64,000 nt of DNA from contig NZ_BMTF01000004.1 in assembly GCF_014649535.1 (NCBI RefSeq), forward strand, positions 238,900-302,899. The letters are read 5' to 3'. Under the pieces are notes generated by a model. That model ran no database searches. It was given only the letters and a program-made list of their open reading frames with translations, and was not told the origin of the DNA. The position numbers and the translations under genes were made by a program. Origin of the DNA: Streptomyces gelaticus (GTDB taxonomy: Bacteria > Actinomycetota > Actinomycetes > Streptomycetales > Streptomycetaceae). Shown piece after piece: positions 34,699 to 45,125 of the stretch (its first letter is position 1; every line of letters begins with the position of its first letter).

Positions 34699-35450
34699 GC
34701 CTTCAGGGTGTCCTTCCGGTAGAGCCAGGCCGCGCCGCCCGCGAAGATCAGGAAGTAGGCGCAGAGGATGGCGACGTCCTTGGCATGCGGCGAGCCGCCC
34801 ATCTCGATCGCCTGGCCGAGAGAAGCGTACGCGTGTGTGGGCAGCCACTCGGCAATGTTCTGGAGCCACTGCGGGAAGGTCGCGCTGGGCATCCACAGGC
34901 CGCCGAGGACGGAGAGCCCGAAGTAGATGATCATGGTGAGCGGGCGGACCGCGTCCCCGCCGGCGAGGTAGCCGATGGCGACGCCGAGCGCGGCGAAGAC
35001 CAGCGAACCGGCCCAGATGACCCCGGCCAGCGCGAACCACTGCCAGGTCTCCACCCGTACGTGCTTGACGGCGGCGGCGACCAGGAAGACCACCACGATG
35101 CAGGGCAGGGTGACCACCGCCGCACTGGCGATCTTCGCCAGGACGTAGCCGCGGCTGGGCAGTGCGGTGAGCCGCAGCTGGCGGACCCAGCCCTTCTCGC
35201 GCTCCTTGGCGATGCGTTCGCTGTTGCCCATGAGGACTGCGGTCAGCGCCCCGAACGACGCCATCGAGACCATGAAGAAGGCCTGGAAGGTGAGATCGGT
35301 GTGCGGGATCCGGTCGGAGGTGTTCTGGGTGCTGGAGATGAGGAGGTAGATCACCGACGGGTAGATGACCGAGAAGAACATGAACTTCTTGTTCCGCAGG
35401 GTGCGGGTCACTTCGAGCCTGATGAGCGCCCACGAAAAGAGACTCAGCAT
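34695..35450 (-). CDS. ABC-2 type transporter permease
   Basis: A 251-residue permease with about six transmembrane helices, the first near residues 22-40 (KFMFFSVIYPSVIYLLIS). It contains NSERIAKEREKGWVRQLRLTALPSRGYVLAKI, the cytoplasmic coupling segment of ABC-2 exporters. It ends in a short cytoplasmic tail, LYRKDTLKA. It overlaps the ATPase gene by 7 nt. With that ATPase it would export a lipid-like or drug substrate under control of the downstream two-component system. Confidence 0.9.
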   Translation of the reverse strand: MLSLFSWALIRLEVTRTLRNKKFMFFSVIYPSVIYLLISSTQNTSDRIPHTDLTFQAFFMVSMASFGALTAVLMGNSERIAKEREKGWVRQLRLTALPSRGYVLAKIASAAVVTLPCIVVVFLVAAAVKHVRVETWQWFALAGVIWAGSLVFAALGVAIGYLAGGDAVRPLTMIIYFGLSVLGGLWMPSATFPQWLQNIAEWLPTHAYASLGQAIEMGGSPHAKDVAILCAYFLIFAGGAAWLYRKDTLKA

Positions 35451-36382
35451 GCGGTCCTGGCCTCCTCGGCCTCGGTGATGGCGACGAAGGCCTGTTCCAG
35501 GCCGAGCCCCGCGACTTCGAGTGCCCGCGGGTGGAGGCCGAGTCCGTAGACGGCGTGGACCGTCGCGTCGGCGTCGTGCGACTGGATACGGACCCGGTTG
35601 CCGGTGATGTCGATCGCGGCGAGGAACGGCAGGCCGCGCAGGGCCGCCTCGTCGACCGGGCCCGCCAGCTCGAAGGAGATCCGGCGCGCTCCGGCCTTCG
35701 CCTTGATCTCGGCGGCGGTGCCGTCGGCGAGCAGCCGGCCCTTGTGGAGGACGAGGACGCGGTCGGCGATCGCGTCGGCCTCTTCGAGGTAATGGGTGGC
35801 GAACAGGACGGTACGGCCCTGGTCGGCCTGCTCGCGCATGGTGGCCCAGAAGGCCTGGCGGGCGGTGACGTCCATGCCGGTGGTCGGCTCGTCGAGGACG
35901 ATCAGGTCATTGGCGCCCGCGGTGGCCAGCGCGAAGCGGACCCGCTGCTCCTGGCCGCCGGAGAGCTTGTTGACCATCCGGTCGGCGATCCGCCCGATCC
36001 CGGCGCGGGAGAGCACCTCCACCACCGGGTGGGGCCTGGGGTGCAGAGCGCAGGCGAGGCCGACCAGTTCCTTGACCGTGACGTCCTCCATCAGGCCGCC
36101 GGTCTGGAGCATCGCGCCGACGCGGCCCGCGGCGACGGCGTTCTGCGGGGTCGTGCCGAAGACCCGGACCGTGCCGGAGTCGGCGGTGCGCAGGCCCAGC
36201 AGCAGATCCAGGGTGGAGGACTTCCCGGCACCGTTGGGACCGAGGAGCGCCACCGTCTCGCCGGGGTGCAGGTCGAGGGTGAGCCCGTCGACGGCACGTA
36301 CCGCTCCGTATGCCTTGCTGACCTGTTCGAAGCGGACCGCGGTGGTCTTCGCCCCGGTGGCCTCGGCGGCTGTCGTTGTCAT
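35444..36382 (-). CDS. ABC transporter ATP-binding protein (exporter)
   Basis: A 312-residue ATPase: Walker A LLGPNGAGKSSTLDLL (about residues 47-62), Q-loop MLQTGGL, signature NKLSGGQEQRVRFALA, Walker B LIVLDEPTTGMD and switch His in LFATHYLEEAD. The C-terminal 80 residues match the DrrA-like exporter extension. It is the first gene of a four-gene overlapping operon (ATPase, permease, kinase, regulator). An inverted repeat sits about 60 bp upstream of its ATG. Confidence 0.93.
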   Translation of the reverse strand: MTTTAAEATGAKTTAVRFEQVSKAYGAVRAVDGLTLDLHPGETVALLGPNGAGKSSTLDLLLGLRTADSGTVRVFGTTPQNAVAAGRVGAMLQTGGLMEDVTVKELVGLACALHPRPHPVVEVLSRAGIGRIADRMVNKLSGGQEQRVRFALATAGANDLIVLDEPTTGMDVTARQAFWATMREQADQGRTVLFATHYLEEADAIADRVLVLHKGRLLADGTAAEIKAKAGARRISFELAGPVDEAALRGLPFLAAIDITGNRVRIQSHDADATVHAVYGLGLHPRALEVAGLGLEQAFVAITEAEEARTAC

Positions 36383-36441
36383 GGGTCAAGCGTGGCGGAG
36401 AGCGGGGTACGCCCGGCAGGGCCAAGCGTCGTGGAAAGGGG

Positions 36442-36455
36442 ATGACAGATGTCAT
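36442..36455. promoter_or_regulatory. Perfect palindrome, likely response-regulator site
   Basis: ATGACAGATGTCAT is a 6-2-6 inverted repeat (GA centre) 60 bp upstream of the ABC/two-component operon. LuxR-type regulators of the DesR/LiaR kind bind ATGAC-GTCAT palindromes, so feedback control of the operon is likely. Confidence 0.6.
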
Positions 36456-36556
36456 GCCGTGCATATGAATCCGGCGCCGGAGCGGTGCCCGGACACGACG
36501 CCGCCCCCGGCCGGAACACGGTCGGGGGCGGGTGGTGAGAGTCTGGCCGCCGACGG

Positions 36557-38596
36557 TCAGCCGTTGCCGGTGAGGCTGATGGTGGCGGTCCGCTCGGCAG
36601 GGGTCTTCCCGAGCAGTGCGGTCTGCATGGCGTGCGCCACATCGTCCGCGCTGAGCTGGTGCTTCTTGCCGTCGCCCTTGGTGATCATGATGCCGTCGAA
36701 GACGCCGTCGCAGAGGGTGTCGATGGCCTTCTTGTCGTAGTGCTCGACCAGCCGGCCATTGACCGGCACCATCGAGAGGATCTGCGGCAGCGACCGGGCG
36801 GGGCCGAACTGGATCTGCTTGGCACCCGCCTTGATGGTGATCAGACCGGACATCGCGGGCTTCGCGAATTCCTTCATCGCCCGGTCCAGTTCGGCCTGGC
36901 CGATGGTGGGTTCGCGGGTGGTGACGGGCAGTTGGACGACCTTCGTCCGGCCGGTCTGCACCTGGGCGCGGTACGCGTCGCGCACCGAGGTCATCGACTG
37001 GTTGACGTCCAGCGCCTTGCCGGACTTCCCCGGTACGGCGACGGCCTTGCCCGGCTCGAACTTGATCGTGCCGTCGTTGGCCGAGCCGGAGGCACCCGCC
37101 AGGTCCGTCAGCGCGACGCCGAGCTTCTCCTCGTCGACCGGGATCACCGGGTCGACGGCGCGCTTGCTGCCGAACAGGGAGCCGATGACGGAGACCGGGT
37201 TGTAGTCGCTGCCCGCTGCCGAGCGCACGGTCTCCTGGCTGTCCAGGGAGAGCCCGGCCTTGTCCGGCGCGAGCTGGGTCTTCTTGCCGTCCACGGACAG
37301 TTGGAGGGGAGCCACGGCGCGCTTGCCGAGAGCGGCGTCCAGCTTCGTGACGCCCTCCTCCTTCGTGCCGCCGCCGATGTCGACGCCGAGGACGGTGGTG
37401 CCCTTGGGGACGTCGGAGTGGTTCATCAGCAGTCCGGCGCCGTACGCGACACCGAGCAGCCCGACGACACCGACGCCGAGGAGGACCAGCTTGGAGCGGC
37501 CCTTCTTCTTCGCGGGAGTGGGAGCGGACGCGGACGCCGGTTCGGGGCGCGGGGCCGACGCGGCGGCCGGGCCGCCGGGTCCCGCCGGTCCGGTACCCAT
37601 CGGGTCGCCCGGAGCGCGGGACGCCGGATCGGGGCGCCCGCCCGGGGGCGTGCCCGGGAAGAGGGACGGCGGCCGGTCCTCCGACGGGACCACGGGGATG
37701 CCGCTGGTGAGCGTGTCACCGGAGACGTTGCCTCCGGGCCCGGAGGGCGCCGGACCCGCGAACTGCGGGGTCAGCACCGCCGTGTCGTCGGACATCCGCG
37801 GCGTACCACCGGGAGTGCCGGGCCCCTGCGGTCCCGCGGGACCGCTCGTGCCCGACGGGCCGGAGCCGGGTACGCCGAGGTTCGGGGTCAGGGACGAGGT
37901 GCCGGTGACCGGACCCGTGGTGGGTCCGGAGGGGCCGGGCGTACGCACTCCGAGGTTCGGCGTGGGACGCGGACCACCGGAGGCGGGGCCCCCGAAGTCG
38001 TCGGGGCGGGGTGCGCCCGGCTCGCCCGTGCGCTGCGGGCCGTCCGAGAAGTACGGCAGATCGGCGCGGGGCGGGGTGGGCGCGGTGGGTGTGGCACCCC
38101 TGATGCCCTCGGCGCCACCGGCCGTGCCGCCCCCGGCGACCGAGGTGCTCGTGGGGGGCTTGCGCGGGGCGAACCAGTCGCTGCTGCCCTTCTCCTTGGC
38201 CGGCTTCTCAGTGGCCGGCTCGGCGGCGGACTCGGTCCGGGCCTCGGCGGCCGACGCGCTGTCCGACCCGGCCGACGCACGGTCCGTCGCGGGCGAACCG
38301 GGGCGCGGGATGCTGCCCGTGCGCTCGGCGTCGGCGCTGTCGGCGTCACCCACGGGCGTACGCATGACGACCGGCGGGATGGGACGCGAGCCCGGAATGT
38401 TGATCCGGATGCGCGTGGTCAGTGTCGTCTCGGTCCTCGGCTCCTCGGACTGGGACGGGTCCGCAGGCTCCGGGGCATCCTGCGAAGGGTGCAGCGACGG
38501 ATACTGGCGGGATCCGTACGGCGGCGTCCCCGAGGGGTACGCGGCTCCTCCGCGCCCCTGGGGCCCGGAGGACGAACTGTCAGTTTCACGACTCAA
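36557..38596 (-). CDS. VanW-like / peptidoglycan-binding-4 membrane protein with long disordered N terminus
   Basis: A 679-residue protein. Residues 1-400 are Pro/Gly/Ser/Thr-rich and probably disordered in the cytoplasm, with repeated TPNLGV and TPQFAG words. A single transmembrane helix (SKLVLLGVGVVGLLGVAYGAGLLMNH, about 410-435) precedes an extracytoplasmic part with two PG_binding_4-type domains (GTTVLGVDIGGGTKEEGVTKLDAALGKRAVAPLQLSVDGKKTQL; FEPGKAVAVPGKSGKALDVNQ). The VanW catalytic-like C-terminal domain is missing. The start is TTG 38596, with GGGAG 8 nt upstream. It probably links cell-wall binding to cytoplasmic partners, perhaps through Ser/Thr phosphorylation of the tail. Confidence 0.82.
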   Translation of the reverse strand: MSRETDSSSSGPQGRGGAAYPSGTPPYGSRQYPSLHPSQDAPEPADPSQSEEPRTETTLTTRIRINIPGSRPIPPVVMRTPVGDADSADAERTGSIPRPGSPATDRASAGSDSASAAEARTESAAEPATEKPAKEKGSSDWFAPRKPPTSTSVAGGGTAGGAEGIRGATPTAPTPPRADLPYFSDGPQRTGEPGAPRPDDFGGPASGGPRPTPNLGVRTPGPSGPTTGPVTGTSSLTPNLGVPGSGPSGTSGPAGPQGPGTPGGTPRMSDDTAVLTPQFAGPAPSGPGGNVSGDTLTSGIPVVPSEDRPPSLFPGTPPGGRPDPASRAPGDPMGTGPAGPGGPAAASAPRPEPASASAPTPAKKKGRSKLVLLGVGVVGLLGVAYGAGLLMNHSDVPKGTTVLGVDIGGGTKEEGVTKLDAALGKRAVAPLQLSVDGKKTQLAPDKAGLSLDSQETVRSAAGSDYNPVSVIGSLFGSKRAVDPVIPVDEEKLGVALTDLAGASGSANDGTIKFEPGKAVAVPGKSGKALDVNQSMTSVRDAYRAQVQTGRTKVVQLPVTTREPTIGQAELDRAMKEFAKPAMSGLITIKAGAKQIQFGPARSLPQILSMVPVNGRLVEHYDKKAIDTLCDGVFDGIMITKGDGKKHQLSADDVAHAMQTALLGKTPAERTATISLTGNG

Positions 38597-38771
38597 AGCA
38601 GGTTCTCCCGATTGGCTCCGCCGCCCGTACTTCCCCCAAGTCGCAGGCCAGGGGACGGCTCGGCGCGCGAACCACCATACTGGCCGCCGCCGACGGACAC
38701 CCCGCGACCGGGGGAAACGGCTGTACGGCCACCGAACGGACAAGGGGCATTACGGGATCGGACGTGGCACT

Positions 38772-39209
38772 CTACTTGCCAGGTCGCCCGCTGTCGGCAC
38801 CGTGTCGGGGCGACCGCGACATGGTGGCACAGATCACAGCGACGGCCATCCCACCCAGCATGAAAAGTGTGAGGCCCAGTTCGTCGCCGAAGACATAGTC
38901 GCCTTCCGGGCGCCCGCCGAGCAGAACAACGACCGAAATCAGCCATCCCGCAGCGGGCGCCAGGGCGCCCAGCTGGGTGCCGAAGACCAGGCGTCCGCCG
39001 CAGAAGAGCCCGGCGGCGGCCACCAGCGCGAGCAGCAACCCGGCGGGGAACCAGGCGGCTTGGACGAGCGTCCCGGCGATCCCGACGAGCGCGCCCAGCA
39101 CGGCGAGGCCCGCATAGGCGGCGATCCGCCCGGGGTTGAGGGGCGCGGCGAGGCCGGTGGCCGCGGCGTCCCTGGCGGGGCGCGGTGCTTCCTGCTTGCC
39201 GCCGCTCAT
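38772..39209 (-). CDS. DUF6113 family membrane protein
   Basis: A 145-residue protein with four hydrophobic helices ([80 protein letters not shown]). It is recognised as the small actinobacterial membrane family next to mshB. Its ATG overlaps the mshB stop (ATGA), so it is co-translated with the mycothiol enzyme. Function unknown. Confidence 0.85.
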   Translation of the reverse strand: MSGGKQEAPRPARDAAATGLAAPLNPGRIAAYAGLAVLGALVGIAGTLVQAAWFPAGLLLALVAAAGLFCGGRLVFGTQLGALAPAAGWLISVVVLLGGRPEGDYVFGDELGLTLFMLGGMAVAVICATMSRSPRHGADSGRPGK

Positions 39210-40105
39210 CGCTCCGCCCCCGCCACGCCCGCGAACAGGTCGTCCTCCCGGACGCCTTGAGGGGCTCCGGAGACGCCGCGCACCAACTCGTAGTACTCGG
39301 TGGTGAAGACGGGCTGGCCCAGGTCGTTGGAGAGGGCGAAGAAGGAGCCGTCCACGGCGATCTGGGTGGCATGGGCCCGCATGGCCGCGGCCTTGGCGGC
39401 GGCATGGGCCGAGCCGTCGATCTGCGCGGTGATCTCGGAGTCGTCGACCACGCCCGGCACGTCGTCGATGGCGGCGATGCCCGGGAAGGCGTCCGGCGCG
39501 GTGGCCCGGAGGCGGGCGAAGCCCTCCTCGGCGACCGTGCGCGGCACCCGGTTCCAGTAGATCTTGGCGATGCGGTGCGGGGCGGCGGTTCCGGCGCGGT
39601 ACGCGGGGTCGGCGGCGAGGTCCGCGGCGCGCATCGCGACGCGGTGCGCCTGGATGTGGTCGGGGTGTCCGTAGCCGCCGTCGGGGTCGTAGGTGACCAG
39701 GACCTGTGGGCGCACCTCGCGGATGACCTCCACCAGGTGTCCGGCGGCGTCGTCCACGTCGGCGGCCCAGAAGGCGCCGGGGCGATGGTTCTGCTCGGCG
39801 CCCATCATTCCGGAGTCGCGGAAGCGGCCGGACCCGCCGAGGAGCCGGTGGTCGGAGACCCCCAGTTCCTTCATCGCCGCGTCGAGTTCGCCCCGGCGGT
39901 ACGGGCCCAGGGTGTCGTCCCGGTCGGCCGCGAGATGGGCGAGCGAGGGCGGGATGACCTCGCCCTCCTCGCCGAGTGTGCAGGTCACCAGGGTGACCTG
40001 GGCACCCTCGGCCGCGTACTTGGCCATGGTGGCGCCGTTGTTGATCGACTCGTCGTCGGGGTGCGCGTGCACCAGGAGGAGGCGCCGGGCGGGATGGTCC
40101 GTCAT
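39206..40105 (-). CDS. mshB: N-acetyl-1-D-myo-inositol-2-amino-2-deoxy-alpha-D-glucopyranoside deacetylase
   Basis: A 299-residue LmbE-fold zinc hydrolase, second step of mycothiol synthesis (GlcNAc-Ins to GlcN-Ins). Zinc ligands are in [18 protein letters not shown] (His15, Asp18) and [12 protein letters not shown]; the catalytic base is Asp17. [13 protein letters not shown] and [12 protein letters not shown] are family hallmarks. ATG 40105 has no Shine-Dalgarno; TAGGGT (minus strand; plus 40113-40118) ends 7 nt upstream, pointing to a leaderless mRNA. Confidence 0.95.
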   Translation of the reverse strand: MTDHPARRLLLVHAHPDDESINNGATMAKYAAEGAQVTLVTCTLGEEGEVIPPSLAHLAADRDDTLGPYRRGELDAAMKELGVSDHRLLGGSGRFRDSGMMGAEQNHRPGAFWAADVDDAAGHLVEVIREVRPQVLVTYDPDGGYGHPDHIQAHRVAMRAADLAADPAYRAGTAAPHRIAKIYWNRVPRTVAEEGFARLRATAPDAFPGIAAIDDVPGVVDDSEITAQIDGSAHAAAKAAAMRAHATQIAVDGSFFALSNDLGQPVFTTEYYELVRGVSGAPQGVREDDLFAGVAGAER

Positions 40106-40171
40106 GGGGACCACCCTACGAGCCGGTCGCACCGATCACCGCCCGCGCACGTTCCGCCGACGAGCCGGGCC

Positions 40172-40366
40172 TCAGAACTTGAGGCTTCCGATCATGCCGG
40201 CCACATTCGTGGTCAGGTTCGAGATGCTCGGCGCGATCGACGAGCTGGCGAGATAGAAACCGAGCAGTGCGCAGACCACCGCATGTCCGCCCTTCAGTCC
40301 GGATTTCCGGATCAGCAGGAAGACGACGATCGCCAGCAGCACCACCGCCGAAATCGAGAGTGCCAC
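40172..40366 (-). CDS. Small conserved membrane protein
   Basis: A 64-residue protein with an N-terminal transmembrane helix (ALSISAVVLLAIVVFLLI), a positive loop (RKSGLKGG) and a second moderately hydrophobic segment (VVCALLGFYLASSSI). A GGAGGTGA ribosome-binding site at 5 nt supports GTG 40366. It resembles small actinobacterial membrane proteins associated with conjugation and integrative elements, but nothing else here suggests such an element. Function unknown. Confidence 0.78.
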   Translation of the reverse strand: MALSISAVVLLAIVVFLLIRKSGLKGGHAVVCALLGFYLASSSIAPSISNLTTNVAGMIGSLKF

Positions 40367-40519
40367 GGCGGTTCACCTCCATCAGTACGGTCGGGACGGG
40401 CAGCACACATGGAGCCAGCAGGTTCTTACCCACCGAGCGCTACGGATCATAACTATCCGTGGCACCGCATTGATCGGGGCACAGCAGCACGAGGGGCGCA
40501 CGACCGGGCGGTCGGGGAC

Positions 40520-40531
40520 TAGGTTCGGCAC
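40520..40531 (+). promoter_or_regulatory. Leaderless-type -10 box of the S9 peptidase gene
   Basis: TAGGTT at 40520-40525 ends exactly 6 nt before ATG 40532; there is no Shine-Dalgarno. The -35 is weak. Confidence 0.4.
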
Positions 40532-42664
40532 ATGACTTCGCAGCAGATTTCCTTTCCCCGCCAGCACGCCAGGACGATGCGATTCACTCTGGGCGCCCCT
40601 CGGTCGTTCACCGTTTCACCCGACGGAGAGCGGGTGATCTTCCTCCGGTCGGGCTCCGGTACGGACCGTTCGGGCCGGCTGTGGGTGCTCGACCTGCCGA
40701 AGGGCGGATCCCCGAAGGAGCGCGTGGTGGCGGATCCCGGGGCCCTGCTGGGGGGTTCGACGGAGCGGCTGTCGGCGCAGGAGCGGGCCCGCCGCGAGCG
40801 CAGCCGCGAGGGGGCCTCGGGGATCGTCGGCTACGCGGTCGACGCGGCGGCCGAGTTGGCCGCCTTCGCGCTCTCCGGGAAGGTGTACGTCGCCGAGCTA
40901 CGGGCGGGTACGGCACGTGCGCTGCCGGTTCCGGGCCCGGTGATCGACCCGCGACCGTCACCGGACGGACGACACATCGCATATGTGTCCAAGGGCGCGC
41001 TGCGCGTCGTGGGCGCCGAGGGCGAGGGGGACCGGGCGCTCGCCGAGCCGGACGGGGACGATGTCTCGTACGGACTCGCGGAGTTCATCGCGGCCGAGGA
41101 GATGCAGCGCTCGCGGGGCTTCTGGTGGTCGCCGGAGTCGGACCGGCTGCTGGTCGCCCGGGTCGACAACAGCCCTGTGCGGCGGTGGTGGATCGCGGAT
41201 CCCGCGCATCCGGACCGCAGGCCCGCCGAGGTCGCGTACCCGGCGGCGGGGACGCCCAACGCCGAGGTGCGGCTCTTCGTGCTGGGCCTGGACGGCACCC
41301 GTACCGAGGTGGTCTGGGACCGGGTGCGCCACCCCTATCTGGCGCAGGTGCACTGGTCGTCGGACGGGGCGCCGCTGCTGCTCGTGCAGTCCCGCGACCA
41401 GCGGAGCCACCTCTTCCTCGCGGTGGATCCGGAGACCGGTTCGACGCGGACGGTGCACGCCGACGAGGACCCGGTTTGGCTGGAAATCTTCCCCGGGGTG
41501 CCCGCCTGGGCCCCGGACGGACGGCTGGTGCGGATCGCGGACGAGGGCGGGGCCCGGGTGCTCGCGGTCGGCGACCGGTTGCTGACCGGGGCGCAGTTGC
41601 AGCTCAGGGCGGTGCTGGACATCGGTGATTCGGACATCCTGGTGGCGGCCTCGGCCGGTGAGGAGGCGACGGAACCGGAGATCGGCGAGACCCATGTCTA
41701 CCGGGTCAACGAACTGGGCGTGGAGCGGGTCTCCGAGGGGCCCGGGGTGCACTCGGCGGTCCGCGCGGGCGAGGTGACCGTGCTGGTCACGCACTCCCCG
41801 GAGTGGCCGGGGGCCCGTGCCGAGGTGTTCCGGGACGGCAAGCCGGTCGCCGTCGTGGCGAGCCATGCCGAGGAGCCGGTGCTCTCCGCGCGGGTCCACC
41901 TCACCGAGGGGGGCGCACGGCGAATTCCGTGCGCCGTGCTGCTCCCCGAGGGGTACAAGGAGTCGGACGGTCCGCTTCCGGTACTGATGGATCCGTACGG
42001 TGGACCGCACGGCCGCCGGGTGGTCGCCGCGCACAATCCGCATCTGACGTCGCAGTGGTTCGCGAACCAGGGCTTCGCGGTCGTGGTCGCGGACGGCCGG
42101 GGTACACCGGGCCGTTCGCCGGGCTGGGAGAAGGCGGTCAAGAACAACCTCCTGCTCACCGTGGACGACCAGGTCGAGGCGCTGCACGCGCTCGCGGACC
42201 GGTTTCCGCTGGACCTCGGCAAGGTCGCGATCCGCGGCTGGTCGTTCGGCGGATATCTGGCGGCCCTGGCCGTGCTGCGGCGGCCCGATGTCTTCCACAC
42301 GGCGGTGGTCGGCGCCCCGGTGACGGACCAGCGGCTCTACGACACCCATTACACCGAGCGTTATCTAGGTGACCCGGCGGAGCAGCCCGAGGTGTACGCG
42401 CACAACTCGGTGATCACGGACGAGGGGCTCTCCGAGGCCGCGGACCAGGTGCGGCCGATGATGATCGTCCACGGTCTCGCGGACGACAACGTGGTGGTCG
42501 CGCACTCGCTCCGGCTGTCGTCGGCGCTGCTCTCGGCCGGGCGCCCGCACGAGGTGCTGCCGCTCAGCGGGGTGACGCACATGACGCCGCAGGAGCAGGT
42601 GGCGGAGAACCTGCTCCTGCTCCAGGTCGACTTCCTGAAGCGGTCGTTGGGGCTCGGCGACTGA
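40532..42664 (+). CDS. S9 family peptidase (dipeptidyl peptidase IV/prolyl oligopeptidase)
   Basis: A 710-residue two-domain serine peptidase without signal peptide, so probably cytoplasmic. Residues about 20-440 form a beta-propeller (SPDGERVIFLRS..., SPDGRHIAYVSKG, with EEMQRSRGFWWSPES matching the DPP-IV double-Glu helix). The C-terminal alpha/beta-hydrolase has the nucleophile in RGWSFGGYLAAL (Ser571), Asp in GLADDNVV (about 652) and His in SGVTHM (683). It would remove Xaa-Pro dipeptides, useful for peptides taken up by the neighbouring oligopeptide importers. Confidence 0.92.
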   Translation: MTSQQISFPRQHARTMRFTLGAPRSFTVSPDGERVIFLRSGSGTDRSGRLWVLDLPKGGSPKERVVADPGALLGGSTERLSAQERARRERSREGASGIVGYAVDAAAELAAFALSGKVYVAELRAGTARALPVPGPVIDPRPSPDGRHIAYVSKGALRVVGAEGEGDRALAEPDGDDVSYGLAEFIAAEEMQRSRGFWWSPESDRLLVARVDNSPVRRWWIADPAHPDRRPAEVAYPAAGTPNAEVRLFVLGLDGTRTEVVWDRVRHPYLAQVHWSSDGAPLLLVQSRDQRSHLFLAVDPETGSTRTVHADEDPVWLEIFPGVPAWAPDGRLVRIADEGGARVLAVGDRLLTGAQLQLRAVLDIGDSDILVAASAGEEATEPEIGETHVYRVNELGVERVSEGPGVHSAVRAGEVTVLVTHSPEWPGARAEVFRDGKPVAVVASHAEEPVLSARVHLTEGGARRIPCAVLLPEGYKESDGPLPVLMDPYGGPHGRRVVAAHNPHLTSQWFANQGFAVVVADGRGTPGRSPGWEKAVKNNLLLTVDDQVEALHALADRFPLDLGKVAIRGWSFGGYLAALAVLRRPDVFHTAVVGAPVTDQRLYDTHYTERYLGDPAEQPEVYAHNSVITDEGLSEAADQVRPMMIVHGLADDNVVVAHSLRLSSALLSAGRPHEVLPLSGVTHMTPQEQVAENLLLLQVDFLKRSLGLGD

Positions 42665-42681
42665 TCCGGCCGGCCTCCCCG

Positions 42682-43683
42682 TCACCAGCCGGGCGGCGGC
42701 TGGGACGGGGGCGGCGGCCCGAAGACGCCGGGTTGCGGAATGCCGTACCCCTGCCCGTAGCCCTGATGCGGCGGGGCGGGGGGCGCTTCCGGGCCCGGCC
42801 GAGCCAGCGCCAGCAGCACCACGGCTCCGGCGATCACCTCGAAGAACCCGGTCAGCACGGTAAGTTGGTCCTCGACGTGCAGATCGCCGAAGTGGTCCAG
42901 CAGCTCGTAGTGCACCGTGCGGACCACCCCCAGCACCCCGCCGACCAGCAGCAGGGCGGCGGCGATCAGGCCGAACGGCCGCGCGTGCACGGCGCGCGGG
43001 AGCCCGCTCACCCCCGCGAACAGGCAGAGCAGCACCAGGACCGCCGAGAACCATCCGGGCGGCGGGTCGATCAGCCCCTGCATGACCCGTTCCCCGCCCA
43101 CGATCCAGTCGGGGTAGATGTCCGGGATCCGCACCGCCTGGCGGATCTCCCAGGCGATCACGACCGCGCCCGCCGCACCGAGGAACAGGAAGGCGATCAC
43201 GCCCGCGCCCTGCCCGGGCCGGGCCGGGAGGCGTTCGGAGAAGTCGCGCGCCGCCCTGCGGCCGGCCCCCGCGGTGATGATCAGCGCGATGCCCGCCGCG
43301 AGCGCCACGAAGGCGCAGAGCAGGGCCCGGGTGCGCAGGTCGTCGGTGAACCGGGCGTTCATCCGGGACTCGCCTATGTTCCAGAGTCCGGGCAGCCGCA
43401 GGACGATGGTGACCGCTCCGGTCGCGACCAGCACCGCGGCGGCCGCCGAGGAGCGCAGGGCCGCGACGGCGGCGCAGAGGTACACCACGAACAGCACCAC
43501 GTCGTACGCCGAGGTGGTGGGCAGCACGGGGAGCCGTGCGTCGTAGTAGCCGGCCCAGTAGCGCCACAGCGGTCCGAAGTCGTCGGCCGCCCTGATGTCC
43601 CGTACGAGCCAGCCCGCGACGATCAACGCGAGCACGGCGCAGAGAACGGCACCGGTGACCCTTGCCCCCCGAGTGAGTATCAC
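42682..43683 (-). CDS. Conserved multi-pass membrane protein
   Basis: A 333-residue protein with about eight hydrophobic helices and a Pro/Gly/Tyr-rich C terminus (HQGYGQGYGIPQPGVFGPPPPSQ). The sequence RAADDFGPLWRYWAGYYDARLPVLPTTSAYDV between helices 1 and 2 is probably extracellular. GTG 43683 has GGTGGAG 10 nt upstream; a GTG at 43728 lacks one. It resembles no characterised transporter. Only 17 bp separate it from the convergent peptidase gene, leaving no room for a terminator. Confidence 0.7.
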   Translation of the reverse strand: MILTRGARVTGAVLCAVLALIVAGWLVRDIRAADDFGPLWRYWAGYYDARLPVLPTTSAYDVVLFVVYLCAAVAALRSSAAAAVLVATGAVTIVLRLPGLWNIGESRMNARFTDDLRTRALLCAFVALAAGIALIITAGAGRRAARDFSERLPARPGQGAGVIAFLFLGAAGAVVIAWEIRQAVRIPDIYPDWIVGGERVMQGLIDPPPGWFSAVLVLLCLFAGVSGLPRAVHARPFGLIAAALLLVGGVLGVVRTVHYELLDHFGDLHVEDQLTVLTGFFEVIAGAVVLLALARPGPEAPPAPPHQGYGQGYGIPQPGVFGPPPPSQPPPGW

Positions 43684-43819
43684 CCGAGCGATACTCCACC
43701 GTGCCTGTCCGTCGGACAAGGGGTTCACCGGCGTGGTGCGCGAACGGGCAACCGGCCGGGAGGACTTGGCGGCCTCCCGGCCGGTACGCGACACCCGCGC
43801 GGGCCGTACCCGGACATGC

Positions 43820-43841
43820 CGTCCGGTCCGTGTACCGGACG
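43820..43841 (-). terminator. Small hairpin after the first oligopeptide operon
   Basis: CGTCCGGT (43820-43827) pairs with ACCGGACG (43834-43841) around a 6-nt loop, 40 nt past the last ATPase gene's stop on the minus strand. The short stem makes it a weak terminator. Confidence 0.45.
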
Positions 43842-43880
43842 TGGGGCGGCCCCGTTGCCCGCGCCTTGACGCGTCCGGGC

Positions 43881-45114
<1,234 letters not shown>

Positions 45115-45125
<11 letters not shown>

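Noticed and set aside
40172..40366. Sign of an integrative element, because the small membrane protein resembles conjugation-linked ones
   Set aside because: No integrase, tRNA, att repeats or transfer genes are present; neighbours are core genes.
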